A stretch of 64,000 nt of DNA from Thiomicrorhabdus sp963677355 (GCA_963677355.2 CAXXXQ010000001.1:496001-560000), one strand, 5' to 3'; shown: positions 6,873 to 15,581, counted from the stretch's first letter. Translations and numbers: made by a program. Notes: generated by a model from the letters alone, not told the origin.

Positions 6873-9803
6873 ATGCTTAACTGGATAAAACAGCACCCTT
6901 GGAAGTCGGTCATACTATTCGGCCTGACCCTCTTTATCAGCACCCTACCCTATTTGCTGCAGTCAACGGTCAAGCAAGCGGTTTACCAGTACACCCATCC
7001 TCACGGAATTGAAAAAGTCGGTCTTGAAGATATTGACCTGAACATCTTCAAAGGCACACTACAGATAAACAATCTTGAGCTGTTTAATACTACCGAATCT
7101 CAGGCGCCGCCAATCACAACCGTTCGTCTATTAGAAGTCGATCTGAGCATCCTCGACTTACTGAAACAAAGAGTTCACATCAAAAAACTGATTTTTCACG
7201 GCGCCGACCTGCCTTTCCGCATCGATTCTGAAAGCCGGATTTTTCTCGCCGGCATTCCTTTAAACGAACAAGATACTGCCACGCCGGAAAAGCAGAAAAA
7301 TCCGACACGACTGAATTTCGGGATTGACGCCTTAGAGTTCAAAGATATTCAGCTCGCGCTGCGCTACAAAACACAATCCACCGTCTTTAATATCGAAAAC
7401 CTGACTCTGGATAACTTACAAACCTGGTCAAACGATTACGCCCGTTTGATTTTAAAAGCGAAACTTAACCAACATCCGCTTTCGGCAAACCTGCAACTTC
7501 ACCTATTCCGTGAAAAACCGAAAGTAGTCGGAACCTTTAAAGCCTCGGAAATCAATACCGGCGAATTCCAAGCATTTATGCCGGAGTTGGATTTCATATT
7601 CGGCACAACAATCAATACCGACATCACCTTTACGGCCGAACAAGATAAACATAAACTCACCCTGTTTCAGCAAGGTTCAATTAACTTAAATGCGCCAAGT
7701 TTCAAACAACAACAGCTTCAAGCCGGATTAAAAGACCTGACATGGAAGGGAGACCTGCTACTTAATCTCGACCAGAAACAGATGGCGCAGACCGAACTCT
7801 TTCTTGACGGCAAGCTAAATCTGGACAGCATCAAGCTCGATCAGCCCCCTTATCATATCGAAACCGCAACACTGGACATCAATGGCCAGACCCGTCTGAA
7901 ATTAACACAAAATAAACAAATCCATTTAGTGCAAAACCTTGCCGTATCCGGGCTCAGCATTGAAAACAACGAACAAAAACAAACACTGCGCACTGACATT
8001 AAAGCCAGTACCGAAAGCCAAATAGAACTGGGCGAAAACGCAACGCTCGTCAATCATAAAGGCACTCTAGCGCTTATCGATCTGACGGCAGAGCAAGCGC
8101 CGTTCAATGCAAAACTAGACAAAGCACAATCAAGCGGAACACTACAACTGGATATAGCAGAAGCGGCTACCCGACTTAACCATGACGGTCAATTGGAAAT
8201 AACCGGTCTCAAAGGGACACAAAACAGTCTACTTGCTCAACTCAAGCAGCTAGCATGGCAAGGAAACCTTAAACTCGAGCAAACAGAGACGCTAACCGTC
8301 AACAGTCAGGGGCAAGCCTCATTATCAGGGCTGTCCGTTAATAACGCGACCAACAAACAAACCTTGCTTGCCACTCAAGCCATGAAGATAAACTCTTTGG
8401 AGCTAATAACCACCAATCAACTACAAGCCAAAGGCATCAACCTACAACAGTTATCGGTCGGCGGGCAGGGTAAAACTCCGGCACTCACTCAACTGAGCCA
8501 TGTCACTCTTAACAGCTTGGCATTTACACCTGCTCAGAGCAGCCAACAAAAAGACCAGCTGCAACTAGGCAAGTTGACGGTTAACGGCAGCCAAACGCAC
8601 TTGACCATTACCCAAGACAACGAAATCGAAGAACTCAATCGGATCTTGGCTAGCTTGCCGAAACAAGAACACGCCCCCGCAAAGGCAAAGCAAGCGAAAG
8701 CCGAAAACCCACAATCCTCCCCAAGCCTTATCTACTCACTGCAATCAATCGAGGTCAAAGGCAATAATCCCATTTACCTACAGGCCAATACTGTCACCCC
8801 GCCACTGGTAAAAGAGATGAAACTGGAAAAGTTTCAGCTTGGCAAAATCAGCAACCAAGCCCCCAATCGCAGTTCAAAATATAGCTTGCAACTTCGTTTC
8901 GACGAATTCAGTAAACTGGTAAGTAACGGTAGCTTGGCTCCTCTTAACCCAACTCATGCCTTACAAGCCAAAACCGAAATCGAAGACTTTTCACTGCTCG
9001 ACATTTCCCACCTGAGCGAGAAAACGATTGGTTACTACGTCAAGAGCGGCCAGTTGACCGCCAAATTCAACACCTCTTTAAAAGATAACCAAATAGATGC
9101 AGACAATCAGCTCTCGATCAATAAACTGGAATTGCACGGCGGCGAATCGGAAGAGGCGAAGAAGCTGCAAGCCAACTTCCCGATCCCTCTGGAAACCGGT
9201 CTCGCCATGCTGCAGGACAAAAACGACAATATCAAACTTTCCATTCCGATTCAGGGAGACATTAGCAGCCCGGATTTCAATGTTGGCGACGTGATCAATA
9301 TCGCCCTTGGGAAAGCGATGGCGGGAGCTACCCGAACCTACTTGCTGCTGGCCTTACAACCTTTCGGCGCCATCGCTCTTGCGGGAGAGATGGCCATAGA
9401 CAAAGCCGGAGCCATCTCTCTTGAGGGTGTTGCTTTCGACCATGGTTCACAACAAATCAGTCCGAAAATGACGCAATATCTCGCTAAAATCGGCAAGCTA
9501 TTAAAGGATCGAAAAGGTGTTCAGATCAAACTTTGTGACGGCTCCAGCGAAGCCGAACGCATTGCCATGAAGCAAGAACAGATCAAAGCCGCTATTGAGC
9601 AACAAACTAAACAAGGTGCCTCGCAAATCAAAATTCCCGACATCGAAATTACCGATAAACAGCTGTTAGCTTTGGCAACTGAACGCCAGAAAGAGATCAA
9701 AAGACGGTTAATCAATCTCGGCGTACCGAGCAAACAGATCATCCTCTGCAAACCCGCTATACTCAAAGGTGGCAGCGAATCCGTGGTTAACTTAAAAATT
9801 TAA
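6873..9803 (+). CDS. Giant AsmA-like DUF748 envelope protein
   Basis: A 976-residue protein with one N-terminal membrane anchor (about residues 10-31, SVILFGLTLFISTLPYLLQS). A long periplasmic beta-rich body of repeated short strands follows, of the DUF748 / AsmA-like type. The LIDLTA, LQLDI and LSVGGQG-like repeats and the late block GGESEEAKKLQANFPIPLET...DKNDNIKLSIPIQGDISSPDF are hallmarks of DUF748. The last ~120 residues (from FDHGSQQISPKMTQYLAKI to ATERQKEIKRRLINLGVPSKQI) resemble a divergent OmpA-like peptidoglycan-binding domain. AsmA-like proteins are thought to bridge membranes and move lipids. Its place inside the biotin operon is unexplained; no catalytic motif was seen. Confidence 0.8.
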   Translation: MLNWIKQHPWKSVILFGLTLFISTLPYLLQSTVKQAVYQYTHPHGIEKVGLEDIDLNIFKGTLQINNLELFNTTESQAPPITTVRLLEVDLSILDLLKQRVHIKKLIFHGADLPFRIDSESRIFLAGIPLNEQDTATPEKQKNPTRLNFGIDALEFKDIQLALRYKTQSTVFNIENLTLDNLQTWSNDYARLILKAKLNQHPLSANLQLHLFREKPKVVGTFKASEINTGEFQAFMPELDFIFGTTINTDITFTAEQDKHKLTLFQQGSINLNAPSFKQQQLQAGLKDLTWKGDLLLNLDQKQMAQTELFLDGKLNLDSIKLDQPPYHIETATLDINGQTRLKLTQNKQIHLVQNLAVSGLSIENNEQKQTLRTDIKASTESQIELGENATLVNHKGTLALIDLTAEQAPFNAKLDKAQSSGTLQLDIAEAATRLNHDGQLEITGLKGTQNSLLAQLKQLAWQGNLKLEQTETLTVNSQGQASLSGLSVNNATNKQTLLATQAMKINSLELITTNQLQAKGINLQQLSVGGQGKTPALTQLSHVTLNSLAFTPAQSSQQKDQLQLGKLTVNGSQTHLTITQDNEIEELNRILASLPKQEHAPAKAKQAKAENPQSSPSLIYSLQSIEVKGNNPIYLQANTVTPPLVKEMKLEKFQLGKISNQAPNRSSKYSLQLRFDEFSKLVSNGSLAPLNPTHALQAKTEIEDFSLLDISHLSEKTIGYYVKSGQLTAKFNTSLKDNQIDADNQLSINKLELHGGESEEAKKLQANFPIPLETGLAMLQDKNDNIKLSIPIQGDISSPDFNVGDVINIALGKAMAGATRTYLLLALQPFGAIALAGEMAIDKAGAISLEGVAFDHGSQQISPKMTQYLAKIGKLLKDRKGVQIKLCDGSSEAERIAMKQEQIKAAIEQQTKQGASQIKIPDIEITDKQLLALATERQKEIKRRLINLGVPSKQIILCKPAILKGGSESVVNLKI

Positions 9804-9858
9804 CCATTCCACTCAAACCAAGCATGCGGCGATTTTCAAAAAACGCTAAAATACCCGC

Positions 9859-10659
9859 ATGCAAGTACATGCCATTACCATTCCATCCTTTGATGAACAT
9901 AATCAACCCAAACCGAATCTCACCTTAATTCACGGTTGGGGAGCGGAAAGCCGTGTTTGGGAAAACTGGGTGAAAACTTTTTTCGCAGCAGATTACTCCA
10001 TTACACTGATTGACCTGCCCGGCTTTGGAGACAGTGAGCCTCTACCCAACAGCGAGCATCTTCAAGAAGACTGGCTACAAGCGATAGAATCGGTATTGCC
10101 CGAAAAAACCCATCTGCTCGGCTGGTCCTTAGGAGGGCTTATCGCGCAACAGATCGCCTTGCGTCATCCGCAGCGGATTCAGTCATTGATCTGTTTAGCG
10201 ACCACGCCTCGCTTTACCCAAAATGACGGCTGGCAAAAATCGGTTAGCCCGAAAATCATCAATGACTTCATTAAAGCCATCGGTATTGAAGCCGGCAACA
10301 CCTTAAAGAAATTTTGGCGGTTGCAACTGCAAGGCGTATCCAATAGCCGACAATTAATGAAAGATCTGATCAAACACATGTCAAACCGCTCTATCCCGAG
10401 TCTTAGAGCGTTAAATCAGGGCTTAATTCTCCTCAAGGATATGGATAATCGTGAGCAAATCCATAACCTAAGCATGCCTACTCTCTGGTTATTAGGCGAG
10501 CATGACCCTTTAATTCCTCAAGACATCCGCGAAAACTTGCAGCAATTGCAACCTGATGCCGAGATCAAGATTCTAACCGATGGCAGTCACATCCCGTTTT
10601 TCTCTTTACCGGAAGAGACAGCACAAGCCATTCTTGGTTTTTTAAAGCAGCACCCATAA
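9859..10659 (+). CDS. bioH: Pimeloyl-[ACP] methyl ester esterase
   Basis: An alpha/beta hydrolase of 266 aa that removes the methyl group BioC adds, releasing pimeloyl-ACP for BioF. The catalytic triad is visible as Ser90 in GWSLGG, Asp216 in GEHDPLIP and His244 in GSHIPFFSLPEE. The N-terminal LTLIHGWGAESRVWENW block holds the oxyanion region. It sits 4 bp before bioC, so coupled expression is likely. Sequence and neighbourhood together make BioH far more likely than another esterase. Confidence 0.93.
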   Translation: MQVHAITIPSFDEHNQPKPNLTLIHGWGAESRVWENWVKTFFAADYSITLIDLPGFGDSEPLPNSEHLQEDWLQAIESVLPEKTHLLGWSLGGLIAQQIALRHPQRIQSLICLATTPRFTQNDGWQKSVSPKIINDFIKAIGIEAGNTLKKFWRLQLQGVSNSRQLMKDLIKHMSNRSIPSLRALNQGLILLKDMDNREQIHNLSMPTLWLLGEHDPLIPQDIRENLQQLQPDAEIKILTDGSHIPFFSLPEETAQAILGFLKQHP

Positions 10660-10663
10660 TCGA

Positions 10664-11635
10664 ATGACCATGCAAAACTTTAGCCGCCAACACATTCAAG
10701 CGCACTTCAATCACGCCGCACCCAGTTATGACGATGCTGCTATTCTGCAAAAAACCGTCGCCGAACGAGTGGATGAGCGTCTGCAATTAACTACCATAAA
10801 TGCCACGACCATTTTGGATCTGGGTGCCGGCACCGGCCTACTGACAGAGAAAGTGATCGATCGTTACCCGCATGCCCAAATTTTTGCAGTGGATTTGTCG
10901 ACTAACATGTTACAGGCCGCGGTACCTCGATTTATTAGACCTCGCTGGCCCAAACTTGGGCAAAGGCTTAATCATTGGCTTCAAAACTGTTCGCTTAGCA
11001 AATCATTTAGCACACAACAAAAGGCTAGCGCGATTAATGCCGATGTCTATCAACTACCGTTTGCAGATGCGAGTGTCGACCTCATTGTCAGTAATTTAAT
11101 GCTACAGTGGTGCGATGATTTGGATTCCGTATTTCGTGAATTTCGCAGAGTATTACGTCCTGAAGGGCTGTTAATGTTCACCACTTTCGGTCCGGATACG
11201 CTTAAAGAGCTCAGACTCGCTTGGCAGGCCGTTGATGATGAATATGAACACGTTAATAACTTTATCGATATGCACGATATTGGCGATGCGTTAATTCGCT
11301 CCGGATTCGGTCAACCGGTCATGGATATGGAGCTATTCACGCTGACCTATGACAAGCCTATCGGCGTTATCAAAGACTTAAAAGCGATCGGCGCCACCAA
11401 TGCGAACAAACAGCGCCAGAGCGGCTTGATGGGTAAACAGCGTTTTGCCGCGATGTTAAATGCTTATGAAACCTACCGCAGCCTGACGGACAATAAAGTC
11501 CCGGCAACTTATGAAGTTGTTCACGGCCATGCTTGGGCAGCTCAGGAAGTGATGAAAGGTCCTAATCGTGACAAATCCGGACACATCTCTATCAGCCTTG
11601 ATGAGTTTTCCGAACAATTAAAAAACCGCAGCTAA
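10664..11635 (+). CDS. bioC: Malonyl-[ACP] O-methyltransferase
   Basis: A SAM-dependent class I methyltransferase that methylates malonyl-ACP to disguise it for fatty-acid elongation, starting pimelate synthesis. The SAM motif ILDLGAGTGLLTEKV is near residues 48-62, and the later LPFADASVDLIVSNLMLQWCDD block is diagnostic of BioC. The protein (323 aa) is longer than E. coli BioC (about 250). Part of the excess is a basic insert of roughly 35 residues (from FIRPRWPKLG to QQKASA, about 86-120) between SAM motifs I and II. It is the last gene of the operon; bioD and bioA are not in the window. Confidence 0.93.
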   Translation: MTMQNFSRQHIQAHFNHAAPSYDDAAILQKTVAERVDERLQLTTINATTILDLGAGTGLLTEKVIDRYPHAQIFAVDLSTNMLQAAVPRFIRPRWPKLGQRLNHWLQNCSLSKSFSTQQKASAINADVYQLPFADASVDLIVSNLMLQWCDDLDSVFREFRRVLRPEGLLMFTTFGPDTLKELRLAWQAVDDEYEHVNNFIDMHDIGDALIRSGFGQPVMDMELFTLTYDKPIGVIKDLKAIGATNANKQRQSGLMGKQRFAAMLNAYETYRSLTDNKVPATYEVVHGHAWAAQEVMKGPNRDKSGHISISLDEFSEQLKNRS

Positions 11636-11750
11636 CTTACGCGCCTTATTTTGATAGGCTATCTTATTGAGAGGGATAGTACAGGCTTAACGGGAAATAC
11701 CTGAAGAGCAGCTTTCGCCCTCCAGGCAGGAGAGAAAGTAAAAGTTTAAA

Positions 11751-12194
11751 TTACCAAGCTTTATAAGGAAGGAATTTACCGTTCATGGTAACAACAACGC
11801 GATCACCAGCTGGATTTTCTTGTTTATCAATATCCATGGTGAAATCGATTGCACTCATGATTCCGTCGCCAAATTTCTCTTGGATAACTTCTTTCATCGT
11901 TTCTCCATAAACGCCAACAATTTCATACAGACGATAAACAAGCGGATCCGTTGGCACTGTTTGTTCAAATACTTTTGTCGGATAACGTTTCAAAGCTTCT
12001 GCAACATCTGCTTCCAAACCTAAAAACGCCGCTACTTTTTCTGCCGGCTCGGCATCCAAATGGTTCATACCGAGACAAGCTGAAGTGGTATATACCTCAC
12101 TTAAACCGGCCGCTTCCGCAATTTGAGTCCATGTAATCGATTTTTCTGTTTTAGCTAATACGATTGCTTCTGTCATTTCTACTTTTGTTAACAT
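11751..12194 (-). CDS. cynS: Cyanate hydratase (cyanase)
   Basis: Cyanase converts cyanate plus bicarbonate to ammonia and CO2 (via carbamate). The protein is 147 aa with the N-terminal helical DNA-binding-like fold (TWTQIAEAAGLSEVYTTSACLGMN) and the C-terminal catalytic dimer domain. The catalytic triad is conserved: Arg88 and Glu91 in YRLYEIVGVYG and Ser114 in FGDGIMSAIDF (E. coli Arg96, Glu99, Ser122). It is transcribed away from the OsmC-flavoprotein operon, from a shared control region with a sigma54-like promoter (see 12240-12255). That suggests a role in nitrogen supply or cyanate detoxification together with those genes. Confidence 0.97.
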   Translation of the reverse strand: MLTKVEMTEAIVLAKTEKSITWTQIAEAAGLSEVYTTSACLGMNHLDAEPAEKVAAFLGLEADVAEALKRYPTKVFEQTVPTDPLVYRLYEIVGVYGETMKEVIQEKFGDGIMSAIDFTMDIDKQENPAGDRVVVTMNGKFLPYKAW

Positions 12195-12239
12195 TTATAT
12201 TCTCCAATAAATTAAATGAATAGATTCACCCTTCAATTA

Positions 12240-12255
12240 ACAATAGTCATGCCAA
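12240..12255 (-). promoter_or_regulatory. Sigma54-like promoter of cynS
   Basis: Read on the minus strand the site is TTGGCATGACTATTGT. The -24 element TTGGCATG is close to consensus (TTGGCACG), and the -12 element is TTGT instead of TTGC at the correct 10-bp spacing. The transcript would start near 12228, about 33 nt before the cynS ATG. The -12 mismatch lowers certainty, but the matching promoters at 12451 and 21171 support it. Confidence 0.6.
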
Positions 12256-12318
12256 ATAAGATAACTTATTGATATAAAAGAAAAATACTACAAGCAAACG
12301 TTAAAACCCTTATCCATT

Positions 12319-12378
12319 TGTAGCTATTTGTAAACAATTAAAAGCTTAGGCAAGCTAAATTGTTTACATTTAGTTACA
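12319..12378. promoter_or_regulatory. Paired inverted operators between cynS and the OsmC operon
   Basis: Two 18-bp sites face each other: TGTAGCTATTTGTAAACA (12319-12336) and TGTTTACATTTAGTTACA (12361-12378). Each is TGT-N12-ACA, and the reverse complement of the first agrees with the second at 15 of 18 positions. Their centres are 42 bp apart, about four helical turns. They lie roughly 100 and 142 bp upstream of the cynS start and 150 and 108 bp upstream of the OsmC-operon start, normal distances for sigma54 enhancer sites. A third copy of the motif is at 21275. NifA sites are TGT-N10-ACA, so this is a different spacing. Confidence 0.7.
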
Positions 12379-12450
12379 GAATCGGCCATTCCAAGTCTTT
12401 TTTACCTTCCAAACCCACGTAACACATTGATTTATATATTTTTTAAATTT

Positions 12451-12468
12451 TTGGCATCTCCAAAGCTA
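12451..12468 (+). promoter_or_regulatory. Sigma54-like promoter of the OsmC-flavoprotein operon
   Basis: TTGGCATCTCCAAAGCTA has GG at 12453-12454 and GC at 12465-12466 with exactly 10 bp between them. The -24 TTGGCA is strong; the -12 is AAGC rather than TTGC. The expected start is near 12478, giving a ~50-nt leader with AGGAG at 12518-12522 before the ATG at 12529. The rest of the 333-bp gap holds the paired operators and AT-rich sequence; no gene is seen in it. Confidence 0.65.
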
Positions 12469-12528
12469 TAGGAAGAGCAACTTTTCGAAAAACGAAATGT
12501 TCAAAACTTTTATTTTTAGGAGAAAAAA

Positions 12529-13071
12529 ATGTCAGAAGTAGTCATTCCATCATGCTTACGTCCAATCGATACAACCGGCCTTAACAAACTAGGTGAAGCG
12601 GGTAAAGCTGATCCAAACGCAGTTAAAACACTAAAATCAAAAACCGTACTGGAAGGTCAATTTAAAAACTTCAACTACATTCGCGACCTAGATCCAATTG
12701 TTGTTGATGAGCCACCTGGACTACTAGGTGAAGATACCGCTCCAAACCCATCTGAAATGGCGCTTCTATCTCTAGGCTCATGTCTTTCAGTTGGTGTACA
12801 AGCTAACGCGACCAACCAAGGTATTCCTCTAACCAAGCTTGAAGTTTACCTAGAAGGTGACATCAACATCACTGCAGTTTGGGGTACAGGTGATTTGGAT
12901 CCTAACAAACCACTAGGTGTAACCGAAGTTCGTGCAAACTTCGTTATCGAATCTCCGGGAACAGATAAAGAAGTTCTAGAAGGATTAGTTGCTCACGCAA
13001 TGAAATGGTCCCCGGTTGCAAACACGTATATGAACAACGTGAAAATGACTGGAACATTAGTAGAAGAATAA
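12529..13071 (+). CDS. OsmC-like protein
   Basis: A 180-residue cytosolic OsmC/Ohr-superfamily protein, a fold used for thiol peroxidases. The first conserved Cys is present (ALLSLGSCLSVGVQAN). The second, normally in a C-P-V/I motif, is replaced by Trp (HAMKWSPVANTYM), so classical two-Cys peroxidase chemistry is doubtful. The gene has an excellent ribosome site (AGGAG) and a narrow codon choice (CTA, GGT, AAC), which suggests strong expression. It is the first gene of a four-gene operon with a flavoprotein, a rubredoxin reductase and a DUF302 protein. A binding or carrier role is possible; the function is not known. Confidence 0.8.
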   Translation: MSEVVIPSCLRPIDTTGLNKLGEAGKADPNAVKTLKSKTVLEGQFKNFNYIRDLDPIVVDEPPGLLGEDTAPNPSEMALLSLGSCLSVGVQANATNQGIPLTKLEVYLEGDINITAVWGTGDLDPNKPLGVTEVRANFVIESPGTDKEVLEGLVAHAMKWSPVANTYMNNVKMTGTLVEE

Positions 13072-13081
13072 TTTTGCAAGT

Positions 13082-13102
13082 GGCCTGAATTTTATTCAGG
13101 CC
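13082..13102 (+). other. Intra-operon hairpin after the OsmC-like gene
   Basis: GGCCTGAAT and ATTCAGGCC form a 9-bp perfect stem around a 3-nt loop, directly after the OsmC-like stop codon. The following CCTTTCTCG is only weakly T-rich. It is more likely a partial terminator or 3' mRNA-stabilising structure than a full terminator, and would allow more OsmC-like protein than downstream enzymes. Confidence 0.6.
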
Positions 13103-13123
13103 CTTTCTCGAAAGGGGAAAACC

Positions 13124-14206
13124 ATGATTAAACAAATAGTGGAAAAAGACCTCAAGCCGTTAACGGTTAAAATCGACCACGGTACCTATACCACAGAGGT
13201 TTTGGAAAAGATCGGCAAAGCAGGCGCTTTCCGTCACCACATCCCTTCACAAAACAACGGCGAACTTAACTTGTTCGGTACCATTGCCGATATGGCCACG
13301 GTTTCTGAAGAGTGTATGTCAACCGGTTTTATGATGTGGGCACAAGCAGTTTGCTGCTGGTATATCGAAAACTCTGAAAATGACTGGTTGAAATCCGAGA
13401 TCCTACCAAAGATGGTTGACGGTGACTTCTTCGGCGCGACTGCGCTATCCAACCCAATGAAATATTTTGCGGGTATCGAAGAACTTAAACTATCGGCAGA
13501 AGAGACGGAAGACGGTTATATCATTAATGGTACTTTACCTTGGGTATCCAACCTACTTGAAGATTCATCAAAACATTTCTTCGGATCGATCTTTACGATT
13601 CACGACAAAGAAGGCAAAGCCGATCGCGACGTAATGGCGCTTATCCCATGCGACCTTGACGGTTTGACCATGAAGCAAATGGTTCAATTCGTCGGTATGG
13701 AAGGAACAGGAACTTACTCGCTAATCTTTGACAATGCGTTCCTGCCTAAGAAGTATCTTCTTTCCGATCCTGTAGGACCTTACCTGCAAAAAATGAAAGC
13801 AGGTTTCATCTTACTGCAAACCGGTATGGCAGCCGGCGTGATTAAAGGTGCTATTAATGAGATGAACAAAGCGAATCTGACGCTATCGGAAATCAACGAA
13901 TATCTAGATGACTCTCCGGAAGAGATTCAGGAAGAACTTGAAGATGCACTGGAGATGATTCAAGACCTGTGTGAAGAACCATACACACCAGGAACAGACT
14001 ACATCAAGAGCGTCTTGGAAGCTCGACTATTAGGTGCTGAAATCTGTAAGCGTGCAGCCGATTCGGTTATGCAGCATGCGGGTGCGAAAGGCTATATCGT
14101 AGATGCGGCTCCGCATCGTAAACAGCGTGAGGCTTATTTCGTCATTATCGTTACACCTTCAATTAAACACTTAAGGAAAGAAATAGATCGCCTAGAAGCG
14201 GCTTAG
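13124..14206 (+). CDS. Acyl-CoA-dehydrogenase-fold flavoprotein, probable oxygenase or oxidase
   Basis: A 360-residue protein of the acyl-CoA dehydrogenase superfamily: an N-terminal helical domain (1-110), a beta middle domain (about 110-215; GATALSNPM and INGTLPWVSN resemble its FAD-contacting loops) and a C-terminal helical bundle with ARLLGAEICKRAADSVMQHAGAKGY. The region where dehydrogenases carry the catalytic Glu (usually YEGT) reads FVIIVTPS, so that Glu is missing. This is the pattern of flavin monooxygenases in the same fold (DszC/SfnC-like) or other non-dehydrogenase members. An acidic loop near 255-275 (SPEEIQEELEDALE) is unusual. Electrons are plausibly supplied by the adjacent rubredoxin reductase. 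The substrate is unknown. Confidence 0.8.
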   Translation: MIKQIVEKDLKPLTVKIDHGTYTTEVLEKIGKAGAFRHHIPSQNNGELNLFGTIADMATVSEECMSTGFMMWAQAVCCWYIENSENDWLKSEILPKMVDGDFFGATALSNPMKYFAGIEELKLSAEETEDGYIINGTLPWVSNLLEDSSKHFFGSIFTIHDKEGKADRDVMALIPCDLDGLTMKQMVQFVGMEGTGTYSLIFDNAFLPKKYLLSDPVGPYLQKMKAGFILLQTGMAAGVIKGAINEMNKANLTLSEINEYLDDSPEEIQEELEDALEMIQDLCEEPYTPGTDYIKSVLEARLLGAEICKRAADSVMQHAGAKGYIVDAAPHRKQREAYFVIIVTPSIKHLRKEIDRLEAA

Positions 14207-14216
14207 GAGAACCACA

Positions 14217-15581
14217 ATGAGTCAGCCTTATCAAAAATACATATGTAAAACCTGCGGATTGATTTACGACGAAGAGTTTGGCGATCCGGATTCAGGCTTA
14301 GCACCGGGTACTCGCTTTGAAGATATCCCGGACGACTGGTACTGCCCATTATGTTTGGTTAGCAAAGATGATTTCGTTTTAATCGACGAGACTAAAAAAA
14401 CCTCATCTGAAGATGCGCCAAAACGTAAGGTCAGCACTAAGGCTGACGTACTTATCATCGGTTCAGGTTATGCGGGATGGCAAGCCGCGGAAGCAATCAG
14501 AAAAGAGTCTTCCGATGCCGTCATCACCATGCTGACCGCCGACGATGGTGTGGTCTACCCGAAACCTTCTCTGTCGATGGCTTTAAGTCAACATCGCAAG
14601 CCGCAAGACCTTGAAGAAGCGACCGCTAATGAAAAAGCTGCCGAGTTGGATATTGGTATCAAAACCAAAACCAAAGTCATGTCCATCAATACTAAACGTC
14701 AAAAGGTCATGACAACAACAGGAAGCTTCACCTACAAAAAACTGATCATTGCGACCGGCGCACGAGCTTTGACACCTCGCGTGGAAGGCGATGCCGCCCA
14801 TGAAATGATTACAATCAACGATCTTGGCGCTTACAAAAAGTTTTACGATAAGCTACAAGACAAAAAAGAGATCACCTTGATTGGTGGCGGACTGATTGCT
14901 ACCGAGCTGGCTGAAGACCTCTCGTCATTTGGCGTGAATGTGCGCATGATTGTGCGCGGCGCACATCTGATGAGCCAGATTATGCCGGAAGCCATTTCCA
15001 GCAATCTTGAAGAAAAATTACGCGCCCGCGGGGTAGACATCATTTTCAATTCGGAAGTGAAGTCAATCAATACCGATGACAATGGCTACGTACTGCACAC
15101 AGACCAAGGCGAAGACATCAAAACCGAATTAGTGGTTGCTGCTATCGGTTTAGCTCCGAATATCGATTTGGCCAAAAAAGCGAAACTAGAAACGAATTTG
15201 GGCATCTGCATCAACGAGCACTGTCAAACCAGTAATGAGAACGTTTTTGCAATCGGTGACTGTGCCGAAATCGACGGCGTAGTACAAGCGTATCTAGAAC
15301 CGATCCGCCGCCAGGTGAAAGCGTTGGCATCTCTACTATACGGTGACGGTGAAGCGAAATTCGATTCCGTACCAACCTTGATCAAAACCAAAACACCAAG
15401 CCTGTCGATCATGCTGAGCCCGCCTCTTCATGCGACTCACGGCCACTGGGAAACCAGTGCCAATATCGGTGAAAACCAAAGATTATTCTACAAAGTAGAC
15501 GATCAGGTTTACGGCTTTGCTCTAAGCGGCGAACTGGTTACCTCCGCCAATGAAATCTATAAAGACCTCTACTCAGCCTAA
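14217..15581 (+). CDS. Rubredoxin-rubredoxin reductase fusion
   Basis: A 454-residue electron-transfer protein. Residues 1-55 are a rubredoxin with both iron-binding knuckles (ICKTCGLIYD and WYCPLCLVSKDDF). From about residue 78 there is an FAD/NAD(P)H reductase of the rubredoxin-reductase/NirB type: FAD motif VLIIGSGYAGWQAAEAI, second nucleotide-binding motif ITLIGGGLIATELAEDL, and the C-terminal FAD block VFAIGDCAEI. The normally separate carrier and reductase are one polypeptide. It begins 10 bp after the flavoprotein stop with a good ribosome site (AGGAG), so it is the probable electron donor to that flavoprotein. Ordinary oxidative-stress roles (reducing O2 or peroxide) are the main alternative. 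Confidence 0.9.
   Translation: MSQPYQKYICKTCGLIYDEEFGDPDSGLAPGTRFEDIPDDWYCPLCLVSKDDFVLIDETKKTSSEDAPKRKVSTKADVLIIGSGYAGWQAAEAIRKESSDAVITMLTADDGVVYPKPSLSMALSQHRKPQDLEEATANEKAAELDIGIKTKTKVMSINTKRQKVMTTTGSFTYKKLIIATGARALTPRVEGDAAHEMITINDLGAYKKFYDKLQDKKEITLIGGGLIATELAEDLSSFGVNVRMIVRGAHLMSQIMPEAISSNLEEKLRARGVDIIFNSEVKSINTDDNGYVLHTDQGEDIKTELVVAAIGLAPNIDLAKKAKLETNLGICINEHCQTSNENVFAIGDCAEIDGVVQAYLEPIRRQVKALASLLYGDGEAKFDSVPTLIKTKTPSLSIMLSPPLHATHGHWETSANIGENQRLFYKVDDQVYGFALSGELVTSANEIYKDLYSA

Noticed and set aside
8641..8720. Lys/Ala-rich stretch in the DUF748 protein as a separate repeat element
   Set aside because: It is a short low-complexity linker within one open frame.
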